DNA of 64,000 bases from Vibrio sp. NTOU-M3. Its GTDB lineage: Bacteria > Pseudomonadota > Gammaproteobacteria > Enterobacterales > Vibrionaceae. Under the pieces are notes generated by a model. The model ran no database searches. It was not told where the DNA came from and saw nothing but the letters and a program-made list of their open reading frames with translations. Shown here piece after piece: positions 55,587 through 64,000 of the stretch. Position 1 is the first letter of the stretch; every line of letters begins with the position of its first letter. Location: contig NZ_CP162100.1 in assembly GCF_040869035.1 (NCBI RefSeq), forward strand, positions 1,798,001 to 1,862,000, in the 5' to 3' direction. The translations under genes were made by a program, and so were the position numbers.

Positions 55587-58466
55587 TTACGCCAGCTCAA
55601 CTGCTAGCTGGTTGATATCATTTAAAAGTTTTTCAAAGTCTGACAGAGCCAGACATGGATTTAAGATCGTAAATTTCAGCGCCGATTTCCCATCGACGGT
55701 TGTTTCACCAAGCACAGCAATACCGCGCACCAAGGCTTCAATACGGACTTGCTGATTCAACTTATCCAGATCTTGACCGTTGAATGTAGTGCGGAACAGT
55801 ACGGTTGAAAGTGAAGGTTCGGCTAACAACTCAAAGCTTTGGTGGTTACGTACAAGCTCCGCTACGTCTTGTGTTTGAACAAGCAGGTGATCGTACATCT
55901 CTCCGAGCGCTGTCGGACCTACACTTTGCATCGTCATAAAGACTTTTAATGCGTCAAAGCGTTTGGTGGTTGCGATTGATTTGTCCACCAAATTAGGCAG
56001 CTCATCGTGCTCGCGATTTAGATATTCTGCGTGGTGAAGTAAGAATTTAAAGTTCGCTTTGTCTTTAACCAGCACAGCACCACAACTGATTGTTTGGTAA
56101 AACAACTTATGAAAATCAACGCTGGCAGAATCGGCACGCTCTATTCCTGCTAAACGAGATTTTTGCTTACTGAGAATGAGTGCGCCGCCATAGGCACCGT
56201 CTACATGCATCCACAACTGGTGCTTTTCAGCAACATTCGCAATGCTAGCAAGGTCATCAATTGCGCCATGATCCGTGGTGCCCGCAGTACCAACAACGGC
56301 AAATGGAATCAAACCTTGCGCTTTTGCATCAGCGACTACCGCATCAAGTTGCGAAGCATCCATCGTACCGTCAGGATTAGCAGTAACCGTCAGTACGGCT
56401 TTTTCACCCAATCCCATCCACGATGCTGATTTTTGAACGGTAAAATGTGCCTTCTCAGAACATACAATACGCAGTTTGTCTGCATACTCAGGTAAACCTA
56501 GCTTCTGGATAGAATGCCCACTCAACTTATCAGCAATCCAATCTCTTGCGAGCATCAGGCCCATTTGGTTGCTCTGAGTACCGCCACTGGTAAAAATGCC
56601 GTCTGCCTTTTCACCAAGTTGATACTTATCGCACAACCAATTCACCACCTTTTGTTCAACATAGGTTGCTGAAGAGGCTTGATCCCATGAGTCCATTGAT
56701 TGGTTCAATGCTGCAATCATTGCTTCTGCTGCAATTGCAGGCATCAGAGGTGGTGTATGAAGGTGAGCAATACAATTTGGGTGTTGGGTGAAAATGGCAT
56801 TTTTCGCCACAAGCTCGGTCGTACCGTCAATCACCTCTTTGAGGCTAGTGGTCGAGGCATCTAGATTCGCCGCATTTATCTGAGCTTCAAGAAGCTTAGG
56901 ATCCATACCTGAATATGGTTTATCCACCATTTCAAATAACTGTTTCATCGCCGCTGTCGTGTGGTTCATTACAGAAGCAAACTCATTCGCACCATCTTCA
57001 CCAGTGTGAACAAAATGCTTTTTCCACTCTGAGTTAGATTGAGGCTCAACTAAACTTCCACCAGCAACCAAAATCGCCTCTTCCATCACACGCAGTGCAA
57101 AGTCGATTTGTTCGAATGAAATGATCAGTGGCGGCAAGAAACGGATCACAGATCCTTCTCTGCCTCCTTTCTCAACCATTAGCCCGCGCTCAAGAGCCGC
57201 ACGCTGGATTCGTAGCGTCATTTCACCATCGGCAAGCGGCTCTCCAAACTTGTTTTTATCACCATTCGGATTTTTGATCTCAACACCTAACATTAGGCCT
57301 TTACCGCGAACTTCTGCAATGCAGTTCACGCGCTGTTGAATTTTTTCCAACCCATGACGAAGGTATTGACCAGCGACATTGGCGTGGTCGACAAGGTGAT
57401 CACGCTCGATAATTTCCAATGCCTTTGCACCAGAGACCATCGCCAATTGATTACCACGGAAGGTCCCGGTGTGTTCACCCGCCTTCCAAGTATCTATCGA
57501 TTTATTAAACACCAGAATCGACATTGGTAGACCACCACCAATGGCTTTAGACAAGCAAAGTATATCTGGATTAATGCCAGATTCTTCGAACGCAAATCGG
57601 TAACCTGATTTACCAACGCCACACTGAATTTCATCGAAAATCAGCAAGATACCGTGTTCATCACAAATACGTCGTAATTCACGTAACCAGAATGCAGGAG
57701 CAGGAATCACGCCTCCTTCACCTTGTACAGGCTCTACGACAATTGCCGCAGGTTTCATAATTCCCGCTTCATCATCGTTCAAAAGACGATCGATATAACG
57801 AATACTGGCTTTTGCCCCTTCATCACCACCTAAACCAAATGGGCAACGAAGGTTGTATGGGAATGGCATGAAGTGAACATCAGACATAAGTCCTGTACGA
57901 CGAGCTTTTGTCCCTAAATTGCCCATCATACCCATGGTGCCATTGGTCATACCATGATACGCACCACGGAAAGCAAACATAGTATTGCGACCGGTGGTTT
58001 GCTTTGCAAGCTTGATCGCCGCTTCCACAGCATCTGCCCCTGACGGTCCACAAAATTGTATTGCCGAATTTTGGGCAAAATCCTGCGGTAAAAACGCTTT
58101 AACCTGCTTAATGAATTTATCTTTTGCGTTGGTTGTAATATCAAGCGTTTGATAAGGTAAACCAGAATCCAACTGCTCTTTTAATGCTTGGTTGATCTCT
58201 GGGTGGTTGTAACCCAAAGCTAATGTACCTGCACCAGCAAGACAGTCTAAGAAAACCTGCCCACGAGTATCTTCAACTAGTGCGCCGTAGGCTTGCTTAA
58301 TTGCAATGGGTAATCGTCTTGGGTACGAACGTACTTCTGACTCGTGCTCTGCCTGATCCAGTAAAACCTGATCTGGCGTTAAATCATATACTCCATCCAC
58401 AACAGGGATTTGAGTGGAGAAAATATTTGCGATAGCGTTGTTATCGACTTCAAAGGCGGTGCTCAT
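55587..58466 (-). CDS. Fused diaminobutyrate-2-oxoglutarate aminotransferase / diaminobutyrate decarboxylase
   Basis: 959 aa bifunctional PLP protein supplying 1,3-diaminopropane. The N-terminal half (~1-470) is a class III aminotransferase with FDEIQCGVGKSGY and the PLP lysine in CLSKAIGGG. The C-terminal half (~490-959) is a group II decarboxylase with HVDGAYGGALIL and the PLP lysine in SVDFHKLFYQ. This fusion is characteristic of Vibrio. First gene of the norspermidine operon. Confidence 0.95.
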   Translation of the reverse strand: MSTAFEVDNNAIANIFSTQIPVVDGVYDLTPDQVLLDQAEHESEVRSYPRRLPIAIKQAYGALVEDTRGQVFLDCLAGAGTLALGYNHPEINQALKEQLDSGLPYQTLDITTNAKDKFIKQVKAFLPQDFAQNSAIQFCGPSGADAVEAAIKLAKQTTGRNTMFAFRGAYHGMTNGTMGMMGNLGTKARRTGLMSDVHFMPFPYNLRCPFGLGGDEGAKASIRYIDRLLNDDEAGIMKPAAIVVEPVQGEGGVIPAPAFWLRELRRICDEHGILLIFDEIQCGVGKSGYRFAFEESGINPDILCLSKAIGGGLPMSILVFNKSIDTWKAGEHTGTFRGNQLAMVSGAKALEIIERDHLVDHANVAGQYLRHGLEKIQQRVNCIAEVRGKGLMLGVEIKNPNGDKNKFGEPLADGEMTLRIQRAALERGLMVEKGGREGSVIRFLPPLIISFEQIDFALRVMEEAILVAGGSLVEPQSNSEWKKHFVHTGEDGANEFASVMNHTTAAMKQLFEMVDKPYSGMDPKLLEAQINAANLDASTTSLKEVIDGTTELVAKNAIFTQHPNCIAHLHTPPLMPAIAAEAMIAALNQSMDSWDQASSATYVEQKVVNWLCDKYQLGEKADGIFTSGGTQSNQMGLMLARDWIADKLSGHSIQKLGLPEYADKLRIVCSEKAHFTVQKSASWMGLGEKAVLTVTANPDGTMDASQLDAVVADAKAQGLIPFAVVGTAGTTDHGAIDDLASIANVAEKHQLWMHVDGAYGGALILSKQKSRLAGIERADSASVDFHKLFYQTISCGAVLVKDKANFKFLLHHAEYLNREHDELPNLVDKSIATTKRFDALKVFMTMQSVGPTALGEMYDHLLVQTQDVAELVRNHQSFELLAEPSLSTVLFRTTFNGQDLDKLNQQVRIEALVRGIAVLGETTVDGKSALKFTILNPCLALSDFEKLLNDINQLAVELA

Positions 58467-58938
58467 ATTATGCCCCTTGAAACAATCAATACATACAACA
58501 CGCTTATCTTTTGTAGTTAAGATATGACGTGCAGATACACTTAATCCCTCGTAGCGTAAATTACGGGTACGAGAAAACGACCATCAGTTATAGATGGTTA
58601 ATTCTATTTAAGGAATTCAAGGTTCAGTGATGCAACTGTTTTGCAGAACAGGGCATTTTGGAAGTATGAAGCTGATTAATGTGTGTTTATTAAATGAGTT
58701 CAATGTTGGGTTTCCCATTCACATGCCGATTCCACGACATTAAGTATCCCGTCTATCGACAAAAGGACTTGCCGATACCTACCCTACGTATAATTACTCA
58801 GCCCGAATATTTATACGCGTATCCCCCAGAGCGCCACTTCATGGGCTCACATCCGAGATTGCGCGCGAAAATAACATAATAATCATTAAAATTGCAAAGG
58901 ATTTTTAGTGATGTGATTCCAGAATGTTGATGCAAATT
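58467..58938. other. Leader region of the norspermidine operon
   Basis: About 470 bp. Holds the promoter of the leftward operon and a 26-bp imperfect palindrome (58548-58573). The rest, toward the adhesin terminator, shows nothing assignable. Confidence 0.4.
58548..58573 (-). repeat. Palindrome upstream of the norspermidine operon
   Basis: CTCGTA ... TACGAG outer arms with CGTA/TACG nested inside, ~85 bp before the start codon. Could be an operator or a leader hairpin. Confidence 0.45.
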
Positions 58939-58968
58939 AAAAAAGAGGCCATTCAACTGAACGGCCTC
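58939..58968 (-). terminator. Terminator of the adhesin gene
   Basis: GAGGCC-TTCA / TGAA-GGCCTC stem with one G-T pair, then TTTTTT on the minus strand. Confidence 0.9.
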
Positions 58969-58977
58969 AAGTTACTC

Positions 58978-61900
58978 CTATGCTGCATCGTTCTTTATGA
59001 TTTGTGACAACAATTCTACTGAGTCAAAGGTGTTATCTGGCGCTATATAATCCCCTAATATATTGGCACCATCTTCCAAGATTATAGTTTGCTCGCCATC
59101 TTCATGCTCAATGATAAGCGCAAGATCGTCATCAACAATTTCCACATCCATATTGGTGATCAGCTCATCAACATCAAGGCTATCTGTATCATCAAGCACA
59201 TCATCTAAATCGATAATATCTTCATCGAGGACAAAGTCTTTGATGATGTCAGTACCATTATCTAAAGTGTCGTCTAACCAACTGAAGACGTTTGCATTGT
59301 CATCACCAACCATCACTTCATTACCTAGTTCAGAGTTCAATGCATCACCATTCGCAGCTGACAACACTTGATATGCCGGTGATTCTGATACATCAATAGT
59401 GACCTTGGCTTCCTCACTTAAAGCGAGTTCAGAATCAACAGCAAGGTAATCAAAGGTCACATCTTCGGTAATTTCCTGAGTACCTGTAATATACCTTAGC
59501 TCCCAGTTACCACCCGTTGATGACATATCCATCGATACGATAGGATTGTCCGGTGAAGAGTAAGTGAACTCATAAAGAATTTGAGCATTACCGGTATCGC
59601 CGGGATCTTTTTGGTACTGCTCGGTGTGAGTTGAACCATCGGCTAAAGTAAATATAACCTCGATATAAACATGACTACCATCAATGAAGGCTCCCCCCAT
59701 ACCATCTAAGCCGAACGTCACCACTTCAAGCGGGTTATTAGATAAATCAATAATCAAATGCTCTTCTTTGTTCATCCCCTGTCCATCACTATCGCCAATA
59801 CCAAAGCCAACATGAGGTTGCTGGCCATTGTACTGTTTCAAAGGTTTGTCATTATTATCTACGAGTGTAATAGTGATGGTATTACCATTGTCTAGTGTAA
59901 TAAGCCGTTCTGAGTCACTTACATACTCACCCCAGTTATAGAAGCCATCTTCACCAACAACAACATCGTTAGGATCGCCACTATACCCCAACTCAAATGG
60001 GTCACCGGCACCGGGAACATAAACAATATTGTTCGGATCTAATAGCTTGTTGGCATCAATGGCTTCTCCAACCACATGTAAATCCGCTTCAGTTAACTCT
60101 CTAGTCACGCCCATATCATCGGTGTATAAAAGCACACCATATTGAGGTAATGAGGTAAGCATGATATTGACTTGAGTTCCCGTGAAGTCATCATCCTCAT
60201 CTGAAATATGGTCTTCACTCTCTATATCCGAGTCGAACACAATGGGTACAATGGCTTCACTTCCCGCATCAACCAAAAAATCTTCAGCCATAGGCAGTTC
60301 ATTAACATTGAGCTCACTAAGCTCAACATTGATATCGGTAAATTTCTGAATACCAAAACCATCAACCTCTGTCGCCGTCACAACTAAGGTGTGAACATTT
60401 GCCAACGCTTCATAATTGTTCGTGAAAGCTAAGACACCAAATGTTGTTAACGTGATTGCGCCAGTTGTGCTGTTAATAGCAAACAGATCGTTACCATCAC
60501 CATCTTTAATATTAGTTTTGATGCTATACGTAACATCTTCACCATCAGCATCGGTTGCAGACACCGTTCCTATAATGTGATCAGAAGTATTATTTTCTTC
60601 ATAGGTAAATGCATACTGATCGCCATCATTTGGGTCAAACACTGGTGCATTATCGTCGAGGTTCTGTTCATTAAGGATCACATCAACATCGCTGGTTTTA
60701 ACCTCACCTAACCCATCCACTTCGGTCGCGGTCACGACTAGGTTATGAGTATTCGCCAGTGTTTCGTAATCATTACTGAATGCAATTACGCCATCTTCGG
60801 TCAGACTGATTTCACCGGTCAGCTCATCGATTTCAAATAATGGGTTGTTATCAGCATCATAAACGTTGGTTTTAATGCTGTAGGTGACATCTTCTCCATC
60901 CGCATCGGTTGCTGAGACAGTACCTATCACATAAGCATCAGTAGAGTTTTCATCGTAGTTGAAGACGTAGTCTCCATCACCATTAGTGTCGTTAAAGATT
61001 GGGCCATTGTCGTCAAGGTTCTGTTCATTAAGGATCACATCAACATCGCTGGTTTTAACCTCACCTAACCCATCCACTTCGGTCGCGGTCACGACTAGGT
61101 TATGAGTATTCGCCAGTGTCTCGTAATCATTACTGAATGCAATTACGCCATCTTCGGTCAGACTGATTTCACCGGTCAGCTCATCGATTTCAAACAATGG
61201 GTTGTTATCAGCATCATAAACGTTGGTTTTAATGCTGTAGGTGACATCTTCTCCATCCGCATCGGTTGCTGAGACGGTACCTATCACGTAAGCATCAGTA
61301 GAGTTTTCATCGTAATTAAAGACGTAGTCTCCATCACCATTAGTGTCGTTAAAGATTGGGCCATTGTCGTCTAGGTTCTGTTCGTTAAGGATCACATCAA
61401 CATCGCTGGTTTTAACCTCACCTAACCCATCCACTTCGGTCGCGGTCACCACTAGGTTATGAGTATTCGCCAGTGTTTCGTAATCGTTGCTGAATGCAGC
61501 TACACCATCTTCTGTCAGACTGATTTCACCGGTCAGCTCGTCGATTTCAAACAATGGGTTGTTATCAGCATCATAAACGTTGGTTTTAATGCTGTAAGTG
61601 ACATCTTCACCATCCGCATCGGTTGCTGAGACGGTACCTATCACGTAAGCATCAGTAGAGTTTTCATCGTAATTAAAGACGTAGTCTCCATCACCATTAG
61701 TGTCATTAAAGATTGGGGCATTGTCGTCTATATTTAATTCATTCAATACAACGTCAACATCGACCGACTGAGGGGTTCCCAGTCCATCAACTTCAATAAC
61801 AGTTACCACTAAGTTGTGAGCATTATTTAATACTTCAAAGTCGTTTGTATATGCAGCTGCACCTTCAGCGGTTAAGCTGATCTCTCCAGTAACCGGATCA

Positions 61901-62850
61901 ATTTGGTAAAGATCATTACCTTCACCATCGGTAATATTGCTGGTAATGCTGAAAGCTAACACTTCATTGTCTGGGTCAGTCGCAGATACCTGCCCTACAG
62001 TGACGCCTTCTGCTGTACCTTCCTCATAGCTAAAGGAATACTGGTCACCATCGTTAGGACTGAATTCTGGTAAGTCATTGGTACCATTAATAGTGACAGT
62101 CACCGTACTAACGGTTCCATCGCTGGCGGTCACTTCAAAGTCTTCACTTAAAGCATCACCTACATTCAATTCATCGAATGCGCTGTTTGCGACAAAAGTC
62201 CAGTTACCAAATTCATCAATCGAAAACAGACCATTGGTTCCGGGAGTGTCTGCTTGCGGGATAAAGGTAGGATCATCGGTATCCGTTGCGATAAGCGTGC
62301 CTTCAACAACAACAGGTTCGTCAGTTTCAAATACCGCAACGTTATCGTCACCAATAATAACTGCTTGCGAGCTAACCAAACTTTCTTCAACAAGATCTAT
62401 CAGTGCCAAACTTTGAGTTTCTGACAGCCCTTGAGACTCTAATCCTGACGTATCGAAGAAGGTCTCAGCCTGAGTTTCAGCCCCAGTTCGGTCAATATCG
62501 CCTGAACCAGTCAAGCTTGAACCATTTTGTCCACCGGCGGCTGTTGCGAAGTCTTCATTTTGAGTCGGGTCGACCCCTTCTTCAATTTGTTCAATGATCG
62601 ACGCAATTTCACTGTCGAGATCCAACGGTAAACCTGTACCTCCATCCTGCACAAATTCAGCGCTTATATCAGGAAAAGAAGCCCCTTCTGTTGAAGACTC
62701 TGTTGCCGCAGTAGCCCCACGCCCTACGGTAACAATGACCTCTCCCGGTCCCGGAATTTCGCCAGGCAGCAATGGACGAATTTGTCCGTTCGTATCAATC
62801 ACAATTGTCGTGTTCGCAAGCACGAATGGAGCGAGAGTTGCTGTATTCAT
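58978..62850 (-). CDS. LapA-like type I-secreted adhesin with cadherin-like repeats
   Basis: 1290 aa. N-terminal retention module (1-~100) followed by DPTQNEDFATAAGGQ: the TAAG at 103-106 matches the periplasmic LapG cleavage motif. Then a VCBS-like domain (~185-275), five cadherin-like repeats of ~119 aa (three almost identical), an acidic Ca-binding region, and a C-terminal type I secretion target (GDDNANVFSWLDDTL...DIIDLDDVL). It should be held in the outer membrane by its TolC partner and released by LapG when c-di-GMP falls. The ATG at 62850 (AGGGA upstream) gives the usual short leader; a start at 62892 is less likely. Confidence 0.85.
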   Translation of the reverse strand: MNTATLAPFVLANTTIVIDTNGQIRPLLPGEIPGPGEVIVTVGRGATAATESSTEGASFPDISAEFVQDGGTGLPLDLDSEIASIIEQIEEGVDPTQNEDFATAAGGQNGSSLTGSGDIDRTGAETQAETFFDTSGLESQGLSETQSLALIDLVEESLVSSQAVIIGDDNVAVFETDEPVVVEGTLIATDTDDPTFIPQADTPGTNGLFSIDEFGNWTFVANSAFDELNVGDALSEDFEVTASDGTVSTVTVTINGTNDLPEFSPNDGDQYSFSYEEGTAEGVTVGQVSATDPDNEVLAFSITSNITDGEGNDLYQIDPVTGEISLTAEGAAAYTNDFEVLNNAHNLVVTVIEVDGLGTPQSVDVDVVLNELNIDDNAPIFNDTNGDGDYVFNYDENSTDAYVIGTVSATDADGEDVTYSIKTNVYDADNNPLFEIDELTGEISLTEDGVAAFSNDYETLANTHNLVVTATEVDGLGEVKTSDVDVILNEQNLDDNGPIFNDTNGDGDYVFNYDENSTDAYVIGTVSATDADGEDVTYSIKTNVYDADNNPLFEIDELTGEISLTEDGVIAFSNDYETLANTHNLVVTATEVDGLGEVKTSDVDVILNEQNLDDNGPIFNDTNGDGDYVFNYDENSTDAYVIGTVSATDADGEDVTYSIKTNVYDADNNPLFEIDELTGEISLTEDGVIAFSNDYETLANTHNLVVTATEVDGLGEVKTSDVDVILNEQNLDDNAPVFDPNDGDQYAFTYEENNTSDHIIGTVSATDADGEDVTYSIKTNIKDGDGNDLFAINSTTGAITLTTFGVLAFTNNYEALANVHTLVVTATEVDGFGIQKFTDINVELSELNVNELPMAEDFLVDAGSEAIVPIVFDSDIESEDHISDEDDDFTGTQVNIMLTSLPQYGVLLYTDDMGVTRELTEADLHVVGEAIDANKLLDPNNIVYVPGAGDPFELGYSGDPNDVVVGEDGFYNWGEYVSDSERLITLDNGNTITITLVDNNDKPLKQYNGQQPHVGFGIGDSDGQGMNKEEHLIIDLSNNPLEVVTFGLDGMGGAFIDGSHVYIEVIFTLADGSTHTEQYQKDPGDTGNAQILYEFTYSSPDNPIVSMDMSSTGGNWELRYITGTQEITEDVTFDYLAVDSELALSEEAKVTIDVSESPAYQVLSAANGDALNSELGNEVMVGDDNANVFSWLDDTLDNGTDIIKDFVLDEDIIDLDDVLDDTDSLDVDELITNMDVEIVDDDLALIIEHEDGEQTIILEDGANILGDYIAPDNTFDSVELLSQIIKNDAA
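60650..61735 (-). repeat. Three near-identical 357-bp tandem repeats within the adhesin
   Basis: The same sequence recurs at offsets of exactly 357 bp (119 codons), for example CTGTTC at 60664, 61021 and 61378, with only scattered third-position changes. The flanking repeats are diverged. Such homogeneity implies recent duplication or gene conversion, and likely copy-number variation between strains. Confidence 0.9.
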
Positions 62851-63135
62851 AGCGTCTGTCCCTATTAAGGTGAGTCGCATCTTCACAGACAAACAGACAC
62901 AGCTTCACCACCTATCCTATTTGTAAAACTAGGGCAGCAAATACCGACATTCAACTCGATAATAAGAAAGTCCAAACGAAATAAATGCAAAGTCAATAAT
63001 CTTTTCTATTATATTGCGTGATTAAATTCTCAAATATCTCACAAGTAATCTAAGCTTCCATTAAATAACAAAAATGCACGGTCATTTCATTACACGCTGA
63101 CCGACTCAAATCCATAAACGAACGAGGGAAGAACA
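62851..63135. other. Divergent promoter region, adhesin / tolC-like gene
   Basis: 285 bp, AT-rich. Contains an inverted repeat CGGTCA-N13-TGACCG (63079-63103) upstream of the rightward gene, a possible operator. Confidence 0.4.
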
Positions 63136-64000
63136 GTGAACTGGAAATCATCCATATTGCTAAGCTGTTCGGTGGCCTTCAGCCTACATACTCAGGCTCA
63201 AACACTCGAACAAGCCGTCGCGATCACTTTGGCGACTAACCCTGAAATCAAAGGCATCTTTAATGAATATGCCAGCGTCGTTAAACAACATGATGCCGCA
63301 AGCGGTGCATACCTACCTAGCTTAGATTTAGATGCAGGTATTGGTTACGAGGGAATTGACCCAGTAAGTTCGAGCGGACGAGAAGATACTGATTTAACCC
63401 GTAAAGAGGCATCAATAACGCTGACTCAACTGATATGGGATGGATCAGCAACGTTGAACGACATGGACCGGACGGCCGCGGATGCCGAATCCATCCGCCT
63501 TCAAATCCTAGCAGATGCTTCTGACATCGCATTACGAGTCACTGAGATATATCTAGATGCCGTAAAAGCAACCGAAGTACTGGCCCTCTCGGAGAGTAAC
63601 CTTGCGGTTCATAAAGATATTTACAGAGATATAAAACGCAGAGCCGATTCAGGAATAGGTTCAACAGCAGACTTGACGCAAGTTGAAGCTCGTGTTGCCA
63701 AAGCTCATGGTAACTTGCTTGCAGCACAAAATAACCTAGTTGACACCCATACCCAATTCCGACGTCTTGTGGGTCAAGAGCCCATTGGCCTGATCTATCC
63801 TCGCGCTGATGCTTCAAAGATTCCTCTATCATTAACAGATGCGCTTGATGATGCATTCGATAATCACCCTGTTATTAAAATTGCAAAAGCCGATGTTGAT
63901 TCAGCCCGCTTCCAATATAAACAGTCGAAAGGTAACTACTACCCAACCTTCTCAATTGAAGCCAGTCAGACATGGCGTAACGACGCCGCCGGTGATGAGG
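63136..64000 (+). CDS. TolC-family outer-membrane protein of the adhesin secretion system (partial)
   Basis: The first 288 codons; the gene runs off the window. GTG start with GAGGGA seven bases upstream. Signal peptide MNWKSSILLSCSVAFSLHTQ... cleaved near AQA. LEQAVAITLATNPEIKG and the following helices are typical of the LapE/AggA branch of TolC proteins. Divergent from the adhesin, so it is very probably its outer-membrane channel and anchor; ABC and adaptor genes probably follow. Confidence 0.85.
   Translation, partial: MNWKSSILLSCSVAFSLHTQAQTLEQAVAITLATNPEIKGIFNEYASVVKQHDAASGAYLPSLDLDAGIGYEGIDPVSSSGREDTDLTRKEASITLTQLIWDGSATLNDMDRTAADAESIRLQILADASDIALRVTEIYLDAVKATEVLALSESNLAVHKDIYRDIKRRADSGIGSTADLTQVEARVAKAHGNLLAAQNNLVDTHTQFRRLVGQEPIGLIYPRADASKIPLSLTDALDDAFDNHPVIKIAKADVDSARFQYKQSKGNYYPTFSIEASQTWRNDAAGDE

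Noticed and set aside
58694..58879. 61-codon frame in the norspermidine leader region
   Set aside because: No ribosome site and no recognisable protein character; treated as chance.
59063..59371. Serine-rich frame opposite the adhesin
   Set aside because: It is the complement of an Asp-codon-rich stretch of the adhesin, with no ribosome site or family resemblance.
60650..61735. Tandem repeats as a CRISPR array
   Set aside because: The repeats are 357 bp, contiguous, and encode in-frame cadherin-like domains; there are no spacers.

Overview
The window looks like chromosome I of a marine Vibrio, probably near the Harveyi clade. Evidence: the gyrA / ubiG-nrdA-nrdB-yfaE block, the Vibrio-type norspermidine cluster (fused diaminobutyrate aminotransferase-decarboxylase, carboxynorspermidine dehydrogenase, nspC), a long-form PurC, a LexA-controlled SulA and a LapA-type adhesin. 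All assignments come from reading sequence and motifs; no database search was run.

Layout. (1) 1-5.0 kb: an EamA transporter fragment, a glycerophosphodiesterase and the minus-strand tyrosine-catabolism operon hppD-hmgA-fahA-maiA. (2) 5.4-14.4 kb: an M20 peptidase, then a copper-efflux locus. The copper locus has two MerR/CueR-type promoters (19-bp spacers). The first precedes a predicted small RNA. The second precedes a His/Met/Cys-rich periplasmic protein, cusCBA and a CopI-like cupredoxin. (3) 14.4-16.6 kb: a periplasmic cytochrome operon (ethylbenzene-dehydrogenase-like haem protein, NrfB-like pentahaem, STC-like tetrahaem) behind a consensus FNR box. (4) 16.6-29.3 kb: a glycosaminoglycan-use island. 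It has two secreted PL8 lyases with C-terminal DNRLRE modules, a degenerate HAD protein, a MurQ-type etherase, a mannose-family PTS (EIIB, C, D, A), a TauE/SafE permease and an RpiR regulator. No GH88 unsaturated glucuronyl hydrolase is present. The MurQ-like enzyme may replace it by eliminating the O3-linked unsaturated uronate from a 6-phosphorylated disaccharide; this is the most interesting hypothesis here.

(5) 29.3-38 kb: a lipoprotein, a VOC protein, a probable ADP-ribosyltransferase (R / S-x-S / Q-x-E), SOS-regulated sulA, PurR-regulated purC, a LysR regulator and the glycyl-radical pair YjjI/YjjW. (6) 38-52.9 kb: an amino-acid-type dCache chemoreceptor, a LysE exporter, gyrA, ubiG, nrdAB-yfaE with a DnaA box, a CinA-like protein with a lost amidase serine, a DUF3943 protein and a GcvR-like ACT protein. 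(7) 53-64 kb: the norspermidine operon, then a divergent pair made of a LapA-like adhesin (TAAG cleavage motif, three near-identical 357-bp repeats, type I secretion C-terminus) and its TolC partner, cut by the window end.

How the parts fit: copper efflux and the adjacent cytochromes are separate periplasmic units with different predicted inputs (copper versus anaerobiosis). The lyases and PTS form a secrete-cleave-import pathway. Norspermidine synthesis beside a LapG-processable adhesin suggests a biofilm neighbourhood.
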